A stretch of DNA of 64,000 nt from an uncultured Clostridia bacterium. GTDB lineage: Bacteria > Bacillota > Clostridia > Christensenellales > Borkfalkiaceae. The notes beneath the pieces were generated by a model that made no database searches, was not told the DNA's origin, and saw only the letters and a list, made by a program, of their open reading frames with translations. Shown here piece after piece: positions 1-8,472 of this stretch. The stretch covers positions 154,869 through 218,868 of the forward strand of contig CANQFA010000002.1 in NCBI GenBank assembly GCA_947597925.1. The letters run 5' to 3'. Position 1 is the stretch's first letter. Every line of letters starts with the position of its first letter. A program made the translations under genes and the position numbers.

Positions 1-536
1 ACTCCATCGTAAAGGAGCCCGACAAGGTGCGCGACATCATCGGGTTCATGACGAGCGAATTGAAGCTCGAGGGATTCTTCACGCCCGACTATCTCTTTGA
101 CTTCTTCGGCGCCATGCACGGCGTGGGGCAGGATGTCCTCGCCGTGAGGAAGAGAGAGCTCTTTTCCCGCTTCGGCATCGACAGATACGCCGAAGTCCCC
201 GTCAAGAACCTCTCGACGGGCATGCTGCAAAAGGTCTCCCTCGTCATCTCCATCGTGCATGACCCCGAGGTCATCATCTTCGACGAGCCCACAAACGGCC
301 TCGACGTGCTCACCGCAAAAGTCGTCACCGACTTCCTCGCCGAGCTCAAGGGGATGGGAAAGAGCATCCTCCTCTCCACACACATCTTTTCGCTTGTGGA
401 GAAGCTCTGCGACCGCGTGGGGGTCATCATCGACGGAAAACTCGCCGAAGAGGGCACCCTCGAAGAGGTCGCAAAGGGGGACCTCGAGACCTCCTTCTTC
501 GAACTCTATCACAGGATCAAGGGGGACGCCGTATGA
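1..536 (+). CDS. ABC transporter ATP-binding protein (5' end outside window)
   Basis: The reading frame is open from the window edge, so the gene is truncated on the left and the Walker A loop is not visible. What remains is the C-terminal two thirds of an ABC ATPase of the ABC-2 exporter (NatA/CcmA) class: signature NLSTGMLQKV (an LSTGM variant of LSGGQ), Walker B with D-loop VIIFDEPTNGLD, and the H-switch LLSTH. The GTG at 27 is internal and not the true start. The stop overlaps the next start as ATGA, so it is translationally coupled to the permease at 533-1639 and should energise it. The substrate is unknown; sodium, drugs or peptides are all possible. Confidence 0.9.
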   Translation, partial: SIVKEPDKVRDIIGFMTSELKLEGFFTPDYLFDFFGAMHGVGQDVLAVRKRELFSRFGIDRYAEVPVKNLSTGMLQKVSLVISIVHDPEVIIFDEPTNGLDVLTAKVVTDFLAELKGMGKSILLSTHIFSLVEKLCDRVGVIIDGKLAEEGTLEEVAKGDLETSFFELYHRIKGDAV

Positions 537-1639
537 AGCTCCTTGCCCTCATCAAGAAGGAATTTCACCGCTTTTTCCATGACCCCCGCCTCATCATCAC
601 GATGCTTCTTCCCGGGGTGGTCATCTTTGCGCTCTATACCTTCATCGGGGAGATCTCATATGCGGACGAGGAGCGCGAATATCGGGTCTACCTCTCGGGA
701 GATTCCGCGGTCGTCGCAGTCATCGAGCAGGTCATCCTCGAGAGCGGCGACAAGGTGGAGTGGCTCCCGCTCGAGGATGAAGAGGCCGCCAGACGGGAGA
801 TCGAAGAGGAGGAGGCGACCGCCATCCTCACCTTTTCGGAAAATTTCGACCTGCTCGGCGAAGATGCCCGTGTGGGCATCGTCTATGACGGCAGCAGCGA
901 GGAGGGCCTTACCTTCTACTCCGTCGCCTCGTCCATCCTCATCGGCGTGGGCATGCGCTTCCCCATCGAGGAGGAGGCGATAGGGGATATCTCCGAGATG
1001 GGGACAGACTATCTCTCCTCCATCCTTCCCATGCTCATCGTCAGCTTTGTCTTTTCGGCGGCGATGTCCGTCACCCTCGAATCGGTGGCGGGCGAAAAGG
1101 AGCGGGGGACCCTCGCCACCATCCTCGTGACCTCGGCGAAGAGGCGGGATATCGCCCTCGGCAAGATCGTGCCCCTCAGCTGTATCTCCATGCTCGGCGC
1201 GCTCTCGAGCTTTATCGGTGTCGCCCTCTCCATGCCCAAACTCATGGGCGTCTCGCTGGGAACTTTCGGCGGCTATTCGGTCTGGAGCTACCTCCTCGTC
1301 GCCGTCTCCATCCTCGGGACGGTGCCCCTCATCGTCTCCCTCATTGCCGCCGTCTCCACGCTGTCGCGGTCGGTCAAGGAGGCCTCGGGCTATGTCAGCG
1401 TCGTCATGATCCTCACCATGGTCATCTCGCTCATCACGGCATTTTTGCCCGCAATGGGCGACTGGGTCGTCGCGGTGCCCGTCTTAAATGCCGTCGTCGC
1501 CATGCAGAGCGTCCTCTCGGGCGGCCTTGCGGTATGGCAGACCCTCGTCGGGACGGGCATCAATCTCCTCTTCACCGTCCTGCTCGTCTTTGTCATGACG
1601 CGCCTCTTCTCGAGCGAGCGCGTGATGTTCGGAAAATAA
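533..1639 (+). CDS. ABC-2 type transporter permease (NatB-like)
   Basis: A 368-residue membrane protein with one N-terminal transmembrane segment (about residues 20-40), a large acidic extracytoplasmic domain (about 45-150), then a block of hydrophobic segments to the C terminus. GEKERGTLATILVTSAKRR, just after the second membrane segment, is the motif typical of ABC-2 exporter permeases such as NatB. It starts inside the ATPase stop codon (ATGA overlap), so the two form one transporter. Cargo cannot be read from the sequence; a Na+ extrusion role is a family-level guess that would suit the sodium-pumping decarboxylase at 53.7-58.5 kb. Confidence 0.88.
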   Translation: MKLLALIKKEFHRFFHDPRLIITMLLPGVVIFALYTFIGEISYADEEREYRVYLSGDSAVVAVIEQVILESGDKVEWLPLEDEEAARREIEEEEATAILTFSENFDLLGEDARVGIVYDGSSEEGLTFYSVASSILIGVGMRFPIEEEAIGDISEMGTDYLSSILPMLIVSFVFSAAMSVTLESVAGEKERGTLATILVTSAKRRDIALGKIVPLSCISMLGALSSFIGVALSMPKLMGVSLGTFGGYSVWSYLLVAVSILGTVPLIVSLIAAVSTLSRSVKEASGYVSVVMILTMVISLITAFLPAMGDWVVAVPVLNAVVAMQSVLSGGLAVWQTLVGTGINLLFTVLLVFVMTRLFSSERVMFGK

Positions 1640-1673
1640 GGAGAAAGAGAATATGAAGGAGAAAGAGAATATG
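1638..1673 (+). repeat. Perfect 18-bp tandem duplication of RBS plus start codon
   Basis: The 18 bases AAGGAGAAAGAGAATATG occur twice head to tail (1638-1655 and 1656-1673). Each unit has its own Shine-Dalgarno (AAGGAG) and an in-frame ATG (1653 and 1671), so the downstream gene has two equivalent start sites six codons apart. Repeat slippage is the likely origin. Confidence 0.95.
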
Positions 1674-2912
1674 GAAGAATTCATCAAGCTGTTCTTTACG
1701 GGAAAGCGCGCGGAAAACCTCGCTCGCTTCCGCCGCACCATGACGGCCTTCGGCATCGTGGGGATCATCCTCGCGGCCCTGCCCGCCGTCCTCTCCTATC
1801 TGTCGTTGACGGAGTTCAACCTCGTCTTCGGCATCCTCTCCTCCGTCTTCGGCATCCTCTTCGGAATTGCGGGCGTCGCGCTGCGGCAATATCAGACCGC
1901 CTACATCCGCGGGCTTGCCGAGCTGCAGAATGCCGCCAACGAGACCGAACTGAGGGGAGAGGAGCGCGAAGTGCACCTGAAGATGTATGCCGCTTGGACG
2001 GAGACGCTCGGAAAGCGCAGCAAGACGGGCATCCTCTCGGCAATTCTGACCCTCCTCGGCTATTCCCTCATCATCACCGTGGGATTTCTCTTTGCCTTCG
2101 TTTCCGTTCCCGACGTAGTTTTCATGGTGTCCTGCATCCTCTTCGGGCTTCTGCTCATCGCACCGACGATCCTCGATGTGACGGCGGAGGGGAGGGCGCG
2201 CACCGCCTTTTATGAGCGCGCCGAGCGGGAGATCGAGGAGGTCAAGCGCAAGAAGCTCGGCCTCTCCGAGAAGAAGATCGCCTCGGAGTCGGAGAATGCC
2301 CGCGCCTATTCGGCCGTCCCGCTCTCCGTCAGGATGTTTCTGAAGGAGGAGACCGAGCGGTCGGACTTTCAGGATATCGCGAAATGGAGCGGCGTGCTGT
2401 CGCTCTTGCTCGGATTCATCATCGGCGCCGCCCTCGTCATCTTCCCCTTCACGGGGATGGAGGATACGCTCGGCCCCGCGCTCACGTGGACGCTTGCGGG
2501 CGCCTTTGGAGTTCTCGTCGTCACCATCTTTTTCGCCGCGATCTACCCCCTCGAGAGGAGGAAGAAGGAGATCTACAGGCGAAATGACATGAAACTCGGC
2601 AAGGGAGAGGCCGACGGGCTCAGGAGAGACCTGCAGATGGCCTGGACGGGCCTGCAGAGGTCGGGGAACATCATGTTCCTCGTCGCGTTCGCGCTGCCCT
2701 TTGTGCTCGGGACGGCTTTGGGGCTTTTCGGATACTTTACGGTGGAGGGTGTCGTGCTCGCGGAGAGCATCGGGAGCTCCATCATGCTGCTGCTCATCCC
2801 CGCCGCGCTGATCTCCCTCGTCATCTGGATGATCATGTTTGCCTGTTATCGAAGAAAGGTGCGGCCCATCGAGGCGCAGCTGAAGAAAAAGCTCCGAGAG
2901 GAGGGACGATGA
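1653..2912 (+). CDS. Multi-pass membrane protein of unknown function
   Basis: 419 residues, not recognised as a named family. Hydrophobic segments lie near residues 22-42, 48-70, 125-175 (two or three), 245-270, 285-310, 345-370 and 375-400, separated by two charged cytoplasmic stretches (about 75-120 and 180-235) rich in E, K and R. The two halves look roughly similar (paired hairpins followed by a charged helix), suggesting an internal duplication. It sits 13 bases after the ABC permease and overlaps the ribbon-helix-helix gene by ATGA, so it belongs to this operon and may be an accessory exporter component. The start may be 1653 or the duplicated ATG at 1671. Confidence 0.75.
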   Translation: MKEKENMEEFIKLFFTGKRAENLARFRRTMTAFGIVGIILAALPAVLSYLSLTEFNLVFGILSSVFGILFGIAGVALRQYQTAYIRGLAELQNAANETELRGEEREVHLKMYAAWTETLGKRSKTGILSAILTLLGYSLIITVGFLFAFVSVPDVVFMVSCILFGLLLIAPTILDVTAEGRARTAFYERAEREIEEVKRKKLGLSEKKIASESENARAYSAVPLSVRMFLKEETERSDFQDIAKWSGVLSLLLGFIIGAALVIFPFTGMEDTLGPALTWTLAGAFGVLVVTIFFAAIYPLERRKKEIYRRNDMKLGKGEADGLRRDLQMAWTGLQRSGNIMFLVAFALPFVLGTALGLFGYFTVEGVVLAESIGSSIMLLLIPAALISLVIWMIMFACYRRKVRPIEAQLKKKLREEGR

Positions 2913-3082
2913 AAGAGACGGAAAAAACCAAAAAACAGGTGCCGCTGCGGCTCGCACCCACGCTCTATGCCGACCTCATGAAGTGGGCGGAGGAGGATTT
3001 CCGCTCGCTCAACGGGCAGATCGAGTATCTCCTCACCGAGGCCGTCCGAAAGCGAAAGGGAAAAGAGGACGACGGAAAGTGA
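2909..3082 (+). CDS. Small ribbon-helix-helix (Arc/MetJ-like) protein, 57 aa
   Basis: A 57-residue protein whose ATG overlaps the stop of the membrane protein (ATGA). After a Lys-rich start it reads VPLRLAPTLYADLMKWAEED, a polar beta strand followed by a helix, then SLNGQIEYLLTEAVRKRKG as the second helix. This is the usual layout of Arc-type DNA-binding domains and of the small proteins annotated as Arc family DNA-binding proteins. It could be a regulator of the exporter operon or a stray domain of the same fold. No toxin partner follows. Reading frame certain, function by fold resemblance only. Confidence 0.7.
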   Translation: MKETEKTKKQVPLRLAPTLYADLMKWAEEDFRSLNGQIEYLLTEAVRKRKGKEDDGK

Positions 3083-3093
3083 GACTTTCGGAA

Positions 3094-3116
3094 GGTATTA
3101 TGCGTGTCATACTATC
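3094..3116. repeat. Recurrent 23-bp palindrome, copy A (degenerate)
   Basis: Left half GGTATTATGCG, centre T, right half GTCATACTATC. It resembles the consensus half-sites AGTATTATGTC and GACATAATACT seen at four other gene boundaries here, and lies 12 bases after a stop codon. This is the weakest copy; the right half matches at 7 of 11 positions. Confidence 0.5.
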
Positions 3117-3168
3117 TTGTCTTTGCATGCGCATTTGCGCAGGAAGACAGCTGATATAGGAGGTCTTT

Positions 3169-3501
3169 ATGGATATTCCCTTTCTTGTATTGGGCATCGG
3201 CCTCGCGCTCATGTTCGGGCTCATCATCGTATTTGCCGCCCTCGCGCGCTTTCGCCGCGTCTATCACTTCTCCGTCCGCTCACACGAGGTGGCGCTGGAG
3301 ATCGGGAGCGGAGGAGTCTTCCTGTATGTCGACGGCAACCTTGAGGAGCAGTCCTCGGGAAAGAACATGCGCTTTGTGACGCTGCATGCCATGATAGACG
3401 GCGAGGAGTTCAAGGTGCACATCTCGGCGAGGGGACTTCGCCCCGACGTCGAGGCCGTCTACGCGGGCAATGAGGTGCCGTGTCTCAGAGTGACAAAGTG
3501 A
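3169..3501 (+). CDS. Hypothetical membrane-anchored protein, 110 aa
   Basis: 110 residues with one N-terminal membrane segment (about residues 4-27, FLVLGIGLALMFGLIIVF) followed by a soluble beta-rich domain (RRVYHFSVRSHEVALEIG... to the end) with no recognised motif. The start is chosen for an AGGAGG Shine-Dalgarno about 8 bases upstream. It follows the exporter operon after an 86-base gap that holds palindrome copy A and ends at a strong terminator. Small proteins of this layout are common in Clostridia; no function can be assigned. Confidence 0.75.
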   Translation: MDIPFLVLGIGLALMFGLIIVFAALARFRRVYHFSVRSHEVALEIGSGGVFLYVDGNLEEQSSGKNMRFVTLHAMIDGEEFKVHISARGLRPDVEAVYAGNEVPCLRVTK

Positions 3502-3502
3502 G

Positions 3503-3547
3503 AAAATAAAAAAGCCGCGTCCGTTCGTTCGGGCGCGGCCTTTTTTT
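3503..3547. terminator. Bidirectional intrinsic terminator
   Basis: A 10-bp stem (GCCGCGTCCG at 3514-3523 with CGGGCGCGGC at 3530-3539, one G-U pair, 6-nt loop) is flanked by seven T on the right and an A-rich run on the left, so it can stop both the exporter operon (plus) and potD (minus). Confidence 0.93.
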
Positions 3548-3551
3548 GTCC

Positions 3552-5288
3552 TTACAGCCTGTTCGGGTCCTCTTGCTTGATGCGCGTGTAGCCCTTCTTG
3601 GGCTTTCCGCCGATCTCTATCTTCTCCTCGAACTTCGCGAAGAGGAAGAAGGCGAGGATGGCGGCCACAGTGACGGCGAGCACGATGATGGCCCACGCGT
3701 CGAGCGATTCCGACTTCACATGCGACCAGAGCTCATTGATCTTGAGGCTCGCCTCGGCATCATAGTAGTCCATGACGGCACAGCGGGAGATGACCTCGGG
3801 CGTGGGGAACTGCGCATAGAGCTGACGGCACGTCGCCTGCACGGGGTCGGCGGGAATGGAGATCCTTTCCTCGCTCCCTTCGCCGAGGAAGAAGTAGGTG
3901 AGGTCATAGTCCACGGGCTCGGCCTCGTCCTCCTCTTCGGGATAGTATCCATAGAGATAGTCGGCATAGTCGAGCATCTCCTGCTCCTCACCCGAGATGA
4001 CGGAGGTATAGCCGATGTAATAGCTGTTCCGCATGGCATTCTGCGGCATGGAGAGGAAGTTGACGAAGGCTTCGGCGGCCTCCTTGGTGCCCCGCTCGGT
4101 GACGCCCTTTGGCATGACCCAGCCGTCGAAGAAGAGGTTGGTGCCCGCCTCGGGGACATAATAGTTGAGCAGGGCGGTCTCTTCCTCCTCGCCGTCCTCC
4201 GTCTCGCCGCTCTCGGCGAGGTCGAGGGCATAGACCGCATCGCCGCTCCACGCGTAGTTGAGCCAGACGGTCCCCTTGACCATATCCGACTTTCCCGTAT
4301 CCGTCTCGAAGCTGTAGACATTCTTCTTCATGTCCATGAGCACGGGCTCCACTTCGGCGACGGTCTCGGCGTCGGTGGCATTGAAGATGGCGGTCAGCTG
4401 CTCCGTGTAGTCCTCCGCAGAGCGGTCGAGGGCATTGAGCTCATCCTGATAGGTGACGCCGAGGGCGGCAAAGTAGGTGTCGCGTACGTTGTCCTTGGCC
4501 GTGATTTTGTTGCGGAAGTTGCCGTCTGTGAAGACCCGCCAGTCGAGCTCCTCGAGGAGGCCCTCCACGTCGATGCCGATGGGGTTGCCCGCCGCATCCT
4601 TGGGGGCGGGATTGTACACGAATCCCGTCGTGCCCCACATATAGCCCGCCGCATAGTCCTTCCAGTAGATGTCTTCCCCGTCGGGATCCTTGCGGACCTT
4701 CAGCCCGCCGTTGGTTGCGAATTTCTCCGCGATGAAGGGGGAGACGTTGCGCACATAGTAATTTTCGGGGTCCGTCTCGTCGAAGAAGGACGCATCGTAC
4801 TTCTCGAGCCGTCCCTCCGCCGCGAGCTTCATGATCATGTAGTCGGAGGGACACAGGAGGTCGTACTCGTTGCCGAGGATGATCTCGTTATACATGTCCT
4901 CATTGGTGCCGAAGGTGGAGTATTCCACGCGGATCTTCTGCCCGTGCGTCCGCTCATACCATTCGCAGAAGTCGTCGAGGATGCGCGGTCCCTCCTCCGA
5001 GAGAGCATGCCCCACGGTCTCCTCGTACCACGCCTTGTAGTCGTCGTCGACGATGTCCGACTCGATATGCACATGTTTGCCGTTCTCGAGGACGGGCTCT
5101 CCCTCGTCGTCAAGTTCGTGGAGTTCGTCATAGATAAAGGTGCCCTTGCCGCCCTCGTCGATGTACTCTTCCCAGTTGTACACGCGCAGGACAATGGTCT
5201 CTCCGTCGGTACAGCCCGTGAGGAGGGAGAGGGTGGGGAGCAGGAAGGCAGCGGCGAGCGCGATGCTCGCGATACGGCGCGGTTTCAT
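3552..5288 (-). CDS. potD: Spermidine/putrescine-type substrate-binding lipoprotein with C-terminal membrane anchor
   Basis: 578 residues, against about 350 for a normal PotD. A lipoprotein signal (LSLLTGC, Cys at about 26) is followed by the PotD-like opening IVLRVYNWEEYID. An acidic insert of roughly 55 residues (about 46-103) comes next, and then the family pattern resumes at DDFCEWYERTHGQKIRVEYS with STFGTNEDMYN. Near the C terminus AWAIIVLAVTVAAILAFFLF (about 531-552, coded near 3633-3698) is a strong membrane segment with a short basic tail, so the protein may be held by both lipid and helix. It is the last gene of a potABCD operon with ATGA overlap to potC. It should bind a polyamine or similar cation outside the membrane; specificity is not proven. 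Confidence 0.88.
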   Translation of the reverse strand: MKPRRIASIALAAAFLLPTLSLLTGCTDGETIVLRVYNWEEYIDEGGKGTFIYDELHELDDEGEPVLENGKHVHIESDIVDDDYKAWYEETVGHALSEEGPRILDDFCEWYERTHGQKIRVEYSTFGTNEDMYNEIILGNEYDLLCPSDYMIMKLAAEGRLEKYDASFFDETDPENYYVRNVSPFIAEKFATNGGLKVRKDPDGEDIYWKDYAAGYMWGTTGFVYNPAPKDAAGNPIGIDVEGLLEELDWRVFTDGNFRNKITAKDNVRDTYFAALGVTYQDELNALDRSAEDYTEQLTAIFNATDAETVAEVEPVLMDMKKNVYSFETDTGKSDMVKGTVWLNYAWSGDAVYALDLAESGETEDGEEEETALLNYYVPEAGTNLFFDGWVMPKGVTERGTKEAAEAFVNFLSMPQNAMRNSYYIGYTSVISGEEQEMLDYADYLYGYYPEEEDEAEPVDYDLTYFFLGEGSEERISIPADPVQATCRQLYAQFPTPEVISRCAVMDYYDAEASLKINELWSHVKSESLDAWAIIVLAVTVAAILAFFLFAKFEEKIEIGGKPKKGYTRIKQEDPNRL

Positions 5289-6097
5289 CGTTTGGCCTCC
5301 TTTTTCCGGATGGAGGAGAGATTGGAGAGGAGCACGATGAGCACGATGACGACAAAGATGATGGTCGTGAGTGCCCAGAAGGAGGACAGCGTGACGGCGG
5401 TGTGGGCATTGCCCTTGGTCGTCGCGTTGTAGACATAGGTAGAGATGGTCTCGAAGCCGCTCGGGCGGGTGTACATCGTCACGATATAGTCGTCGAGCGA
5501 GAGGGTGACGGCGAGCATGAAGCCCGAGATGACGCCCGGGATGATCTGCGGCAGGACGACGGTGACGAGGGCCTTGAGGGGGGAGGCCCCGAGGTCGAGC
5601 GCCGCCTCATAGAGGGAGTTGTCCATCTGCTTGAGCTTGGGCATCACCGAGAGCACCACAAAGGGGGTGCAGATGACCATATGTCCTATGAGGAGGGTGA
5701 AGTACGACCTCCCCAGCCCGATCGCCACGAAGGTGACGGTGAGCGAGAGCGCCGTGACGATCTCCGCATTGATGACGGGGATCTGCGAGGCGCCGTGGAT
5801 GAGCATCTTCGCCTTCTTTTTCGAGTAGTACATCCCCACGGCCCCGAGCGTTCCGAGAAGAGTGGAGAGGATGGCGGCGAGGAAGGCGAGCAGGAAGGTA
5901 TTTCCGATCATGCCGAGCACCTTGGAATTGCGGAAGAGCTCTGCATAGTGGGTGAGGGAGAAGCCCTCGAACTTGCCGATCATATTGGTCTTGTCGAAGC
6001 TGTAGATGGCAAGGAGGAGGATGGGAGCATAGAGGATGAGCAGCGCCAGTCCCACAAAGGCGGCCTTGCAGCACTTCAGTGCAAATTGCTTGTTCAT
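5285..6097 (-). CDS. potC: Polyamine ABC transporter permease PotC
   Basis: 270-residue inner-membrane permease with about six membrane segments. The binding-protein-dependent transport (EAA) motif is visible as SLYEAALDLGASPLKALVTVVLPQIIPGVISG, read in pieces, at about residues 160-190. The start overlaps the potB stop and its own stop overlaps the potD start (four bases each), so the three are tightly coupled. With PotB it forms the channel driven by PotA. Length and motif are normal for the family. Confidence 0.93.
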   Translation of the reverse strand: MNKQFALKCCKAAFVGLALLILYAPILLLAIYSFDKTNMIGKFEGFSLTHYAELFRNSKVLGMIGNTFLLAFLAAILSTLLGTLGAVGMYYSKKKAKMLIHGASQIPVINAEIVTALSLTVTFVAIGLGRSYFTLLIGHMVICTPFVVLSVMPKLKQMDNSLYEAALDLGASPLKALVTVVLPQIIPGVISGFMLAVTLSLDDYIVTMYTRPSGFETISTYVYNATTKGNAHTAVTLSSFWALTTIIFVVIVLIVLLSNLSSIRKKEAKR

Positions 6098-6903
6098 AAG
6101 TTCGTCCCCCTTACATTTTCTTCGGAAGAGAATCCGCCCGTCAGCCAGGTGGAGAGGAAGACCACGATGAGCAGGACGAGCGCGATCATCGAGCCCATGT
6201 GCCAGTCATTTCCGAAATAGTCGGAGATGAACTTGCCGATGATGGTCACCTTGGCGTTTCCGAGCATGTCGGAGACGACGTAGTTCGTCATGGAGGGCAG
6301 AAACACCATCGTCACGCCGCTCATGATCCCGGGCACGGAGAGGGGAAGTGTGATGCGGAAAAAGGTCGCCGACCAGCCCGCGCCGAGGTCGGCACTCGCC
6401 TCATACAGACTCTTCTCGATCTTGAGCATCGTCGTGTAGAGGGGAAGGATCATGAAGGGCAGGAAGTCATAGACCATGCCGAAGACCGTCTTGAAGTAGT
6501 TCGCGCTCTCGATCCACTCCATCCCCGGGAGGGCGGAGAGAAGATTGAAGAGCTCACGGATGGCATTGACGCGGAGGACGAAGTTGATCCACATGGGAAG
6601 CACGAAGAGCATGAGGATGATATATTTCTTCTTCATGGTGCTGCGTGCGAGGATGTAGGCGATGGGATAGGCGATGAGCAGGCAGATGACCGTCGTGATG
6701 AGCGCGATGACGATGGAGTAGAAGATCGTCGACAGCTTGGAGGGATCCGAGAAGAAGTGGATGAAGTTGTCGAAGGAGATGTGGTACTCCTTGTCCGTGA
6801 AGGCAAAGAGCACGATCACCAGCATGGGGATGATGACGAAAAAGACGAGGAAGACGGCATAGGGGATGCACAGCGTCTTCCGTGAGAAGCGGGGCAGTCT
6901 CAT
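6094..6903 (-). CDS. potB: Polyamine ABC transporter permease PotB
   Basis: 269-residue permease with six predicted membrane helices, beginning with a short basic cytoplasmic tail and a hydrophobic segment ([21 protein letters not shown]). The EAA loop appears as [20 protein letters not shown] followed by [12 protein letters not shown]. It overlaps potA by four bases upstream and potC by four downstream. It pairs with PotC; the order potA-potB-potC-potD on the minus strand is the usual one. Confidence 0.93.
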   Translation of the reverse strand: MRLPRFSRKTLCIPYAVFLVFFVIIPMLVIVLFAFTDKEYHISFDNFIHFFSDPSKLSTIFYSIVIALITTVICLLIAYPIAYILARSTMKKKYIILMLFVLPMWINFVLRVNAIRELFNLLSALPGMEWIESANYFKTVFGMVYDFLPFMILPLYTTMLKIEKSLYEASADLGAGWSATFFRITLPLSVPGIMSGVTMVFLPSMTNYVVSDMLGNAKVTIIGKFISDYFGNDWHMGSMIALVLLIVVFLSTWLTGGFSSEENVRGTNL

Positions 6904-8402
6904 CTCTTCTCCTCCGTGACCTTGCGCGTGAGCTTGATCTTGTCCTTGGGGATGATGACGGACACGAGGTCGTTTTCATTCCAGAGGTCTGCGGTCGAGA
7001 AGACGAAGTCCTCCTCTTCCTCCTCGGTGCGTACGATGAGGCGGTAGTGGTCGCCCTTATAGATGATGGAGATGATGCGCCCCACGGTGCCGCCCGCCTC
7101 GGCGTCGTCGGAGATCTCGATGTCGTCGAGTCCCACCTCCACGCGGACCTCCACGTCGGTGAGGTCTATCTTTTCGCCCTCGGCGGTGATGAGGTACTCC
7201 TCGTCGTCGAGGTGGCTTCCGGGGTAGAGCTGGGTGACGTCGCATTCAAATTCGCCGTCGGCAAACTTCACGGTGTTGTGCTTGGTGATGACGCCGTCAA
7301 AGACATTGGTCGTGTACTTGGGCTTCATGAGGTGGATGCCGTCTGGCAGGACATTCATGCCGATGCGTTCGCCGACTTCCCGCCGCTGCGTCGAGGCGAT
7401 GACGAGCTCGTACTTTCCCACCTGCACGGTGATCTCATAGTGGATGCCCTTGAAGATGACCGAGATGACGTCGCCCACGAGCGTCCCTTCTTCGGGGGCG
7501 CACATGAGGATGTCCTCGGGACGGACCACGACGTCCACGGGCTCATTGAGTTCGAATTCGTCGAGACAGGCAAATTCCTTTCCGCAGAACTTGACCCGCT
7601 TGTCCCCGACGACGGTGCCCGTCAGGATGTTGCTCTCCCCGATGAAGTCGGCGACGAAGGTATTGGCGGGCTCATTGTAGATCTTGGTGGGCGTGCCGAT
7701 CTGCTGGACGACGCCGTCCGCCATGACGACGATGGTATCCGACATGGTGAGCGCCTCTTCCTGATCGTGGGTGACATAGATAAAGGTGATGCCCAGCCGC
7801 TTGTGCATGGCCTTGAGCTCGAGCTGCATCTCCTTGCGCATCTTGAGGTCGAGGGCGCCGAGGGGCTCGTCGAGGAGGAGGATCTCGGGCTCATTGACGA
7901 TGGCGCGCGCAATGGCGACGCGCTGCTGCTGTCCGCCCGAGAGGGTGGAGATGGAGCGCTTTTCGAATCCCTCGAGGTCGACGAGGGCGAGGGCGCGGCT
8001 CACCTTTTCGGCGATATCCTTCTTGGAGAGCCGCTCGACCTTCGTGTAGGTCTCGCCCTTGTCATTTTGATAGGTGTTCTTCACGCGCTTGCACCTGAGC
8101 CCATAGGCGACGTTTTCATAGACGTTGAAGTGGGGGAAGAGGGCATAGCGCTGGAAGACGGTATTGACGGGGCGCTTATTGGGGGGCAGGAGGGAGATGT
8201 CCTTCCCGTTCAGCAAAATTTTGCCGCTCGTGGGAAGGTCAAAGCCCGCGATCATGCGAAGGGTCGTCGTCTTTCCGCAGCCCGAGGGGCCGAGAAAGGT
8301 GATGAATTCGCCCTTGTTGACATAGAAACTGACGTCGTCAATGACGAGGTTGTCATCAAAGCTTTTGGTGACATGCTCGAGTTCGATGATGTGTTCCGCC
8401 AT
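6900..8402 (-). CDS. potA: Polyamine ABC transporter ATPase PotA with two TOBE-like repeats
   Basis: 500 residues, about 130 longer than usual. The start is ATG at 8402, chosen because [15 protein letters not shown] is the normal beginning and AAGGAG lies upstream; the frame is open further but lacks PotA homology. Walker [10 protein letters not shown], signature LSGGQQQR, Walker [12 protein letters not shown] and H-loop VTHDQ are intact. The C-terminal region carries two copies of a TOBE_2-like unit, one around [19 protein letters not shown] and one around [19 protein letters not shown], separated by an acidic linker. The extra unit may add regulation by substrate. It heads potABCD, 70 bases after the xre gene. 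Confidence 0.93.
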   Translation of the reverse strand: MAEHIIELEHVTKSFDDNLVIDDVSFYVNKGEFITFLGPSGCGKTTTLRMIAGFDLPTSGKILLNGKDISLLPPNKRPVNTVFQRYALFPHFNVYENVAYGLRCKRVKNTYQNDKGETYTKVERLSKKDIAEKVSRALALVDLEGFEKRSISTLSGGQQQRVAIARAIVNEPEILLLDEPLGALDLKMRKEMQLELKAMHKRLGITFIYVTHDQEEALTMSDTIVVMADGVVQQIGTPTKIYNEPANTFVADFIGESNILTGTVVGDKRVKFCGKEFACLDEFELNEPVDVVVRPEDILMCAPEEGTLVGDVISVIFKGIHYEITVQVGKYELVIASTQRREVGERIGMNVLPDGIHLMKPKYTTNVFDGVITKHNTVKFADGEFECDVTQLYPGSHLDDEEYLITAEGEKIDLTDVEVRVEVGLDDIEISDDAEAGGTVGRIISIIYKGDHYRLIVRTEEEEEDFVFSTADLWNENDLVSVIIPKDKIKLTRKVTEEKR

Positions 8403-8440
8403 AAGATGCTCCTTGAAGGGTATTTTTACTGCTTTAGCAT

Positions 8441-8463
8441 AGTATTTTGTCAGACATAATACT
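8441..8463. repeat. Recurrent 23-bp palindrome, copy B
   Basis: Left half AGTATTTTGTC, centre A, right half GACATAATACT: ten of eleven positions pair. It lies 9 bases downstream of the xre stop and 38 bases upstream of the potA start (both minus), inside the probable xre-potABCD transcript. It could be an operator or a transcript hairpin. Confidence 0.85.
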
Positions 8464-8472
8464 TCGAATATT

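Noticed and set aside
1593..2957. 454-codon minus-strand open frame opposite the membrane protein
   Set aside because: Shadow of the plus-strand gene, which has good Shine-Dalgarno sites, coupling on both sides and membrane segments.
3546..5432. 628-codon open frame on the plus strand opposite potD and potC
   Set aside because: Composition-driven antisense frame in GC-rich DNA (long runs of E, D, V, L, G), no motifs, and it spans two clearly recognisable minus-strand genes.
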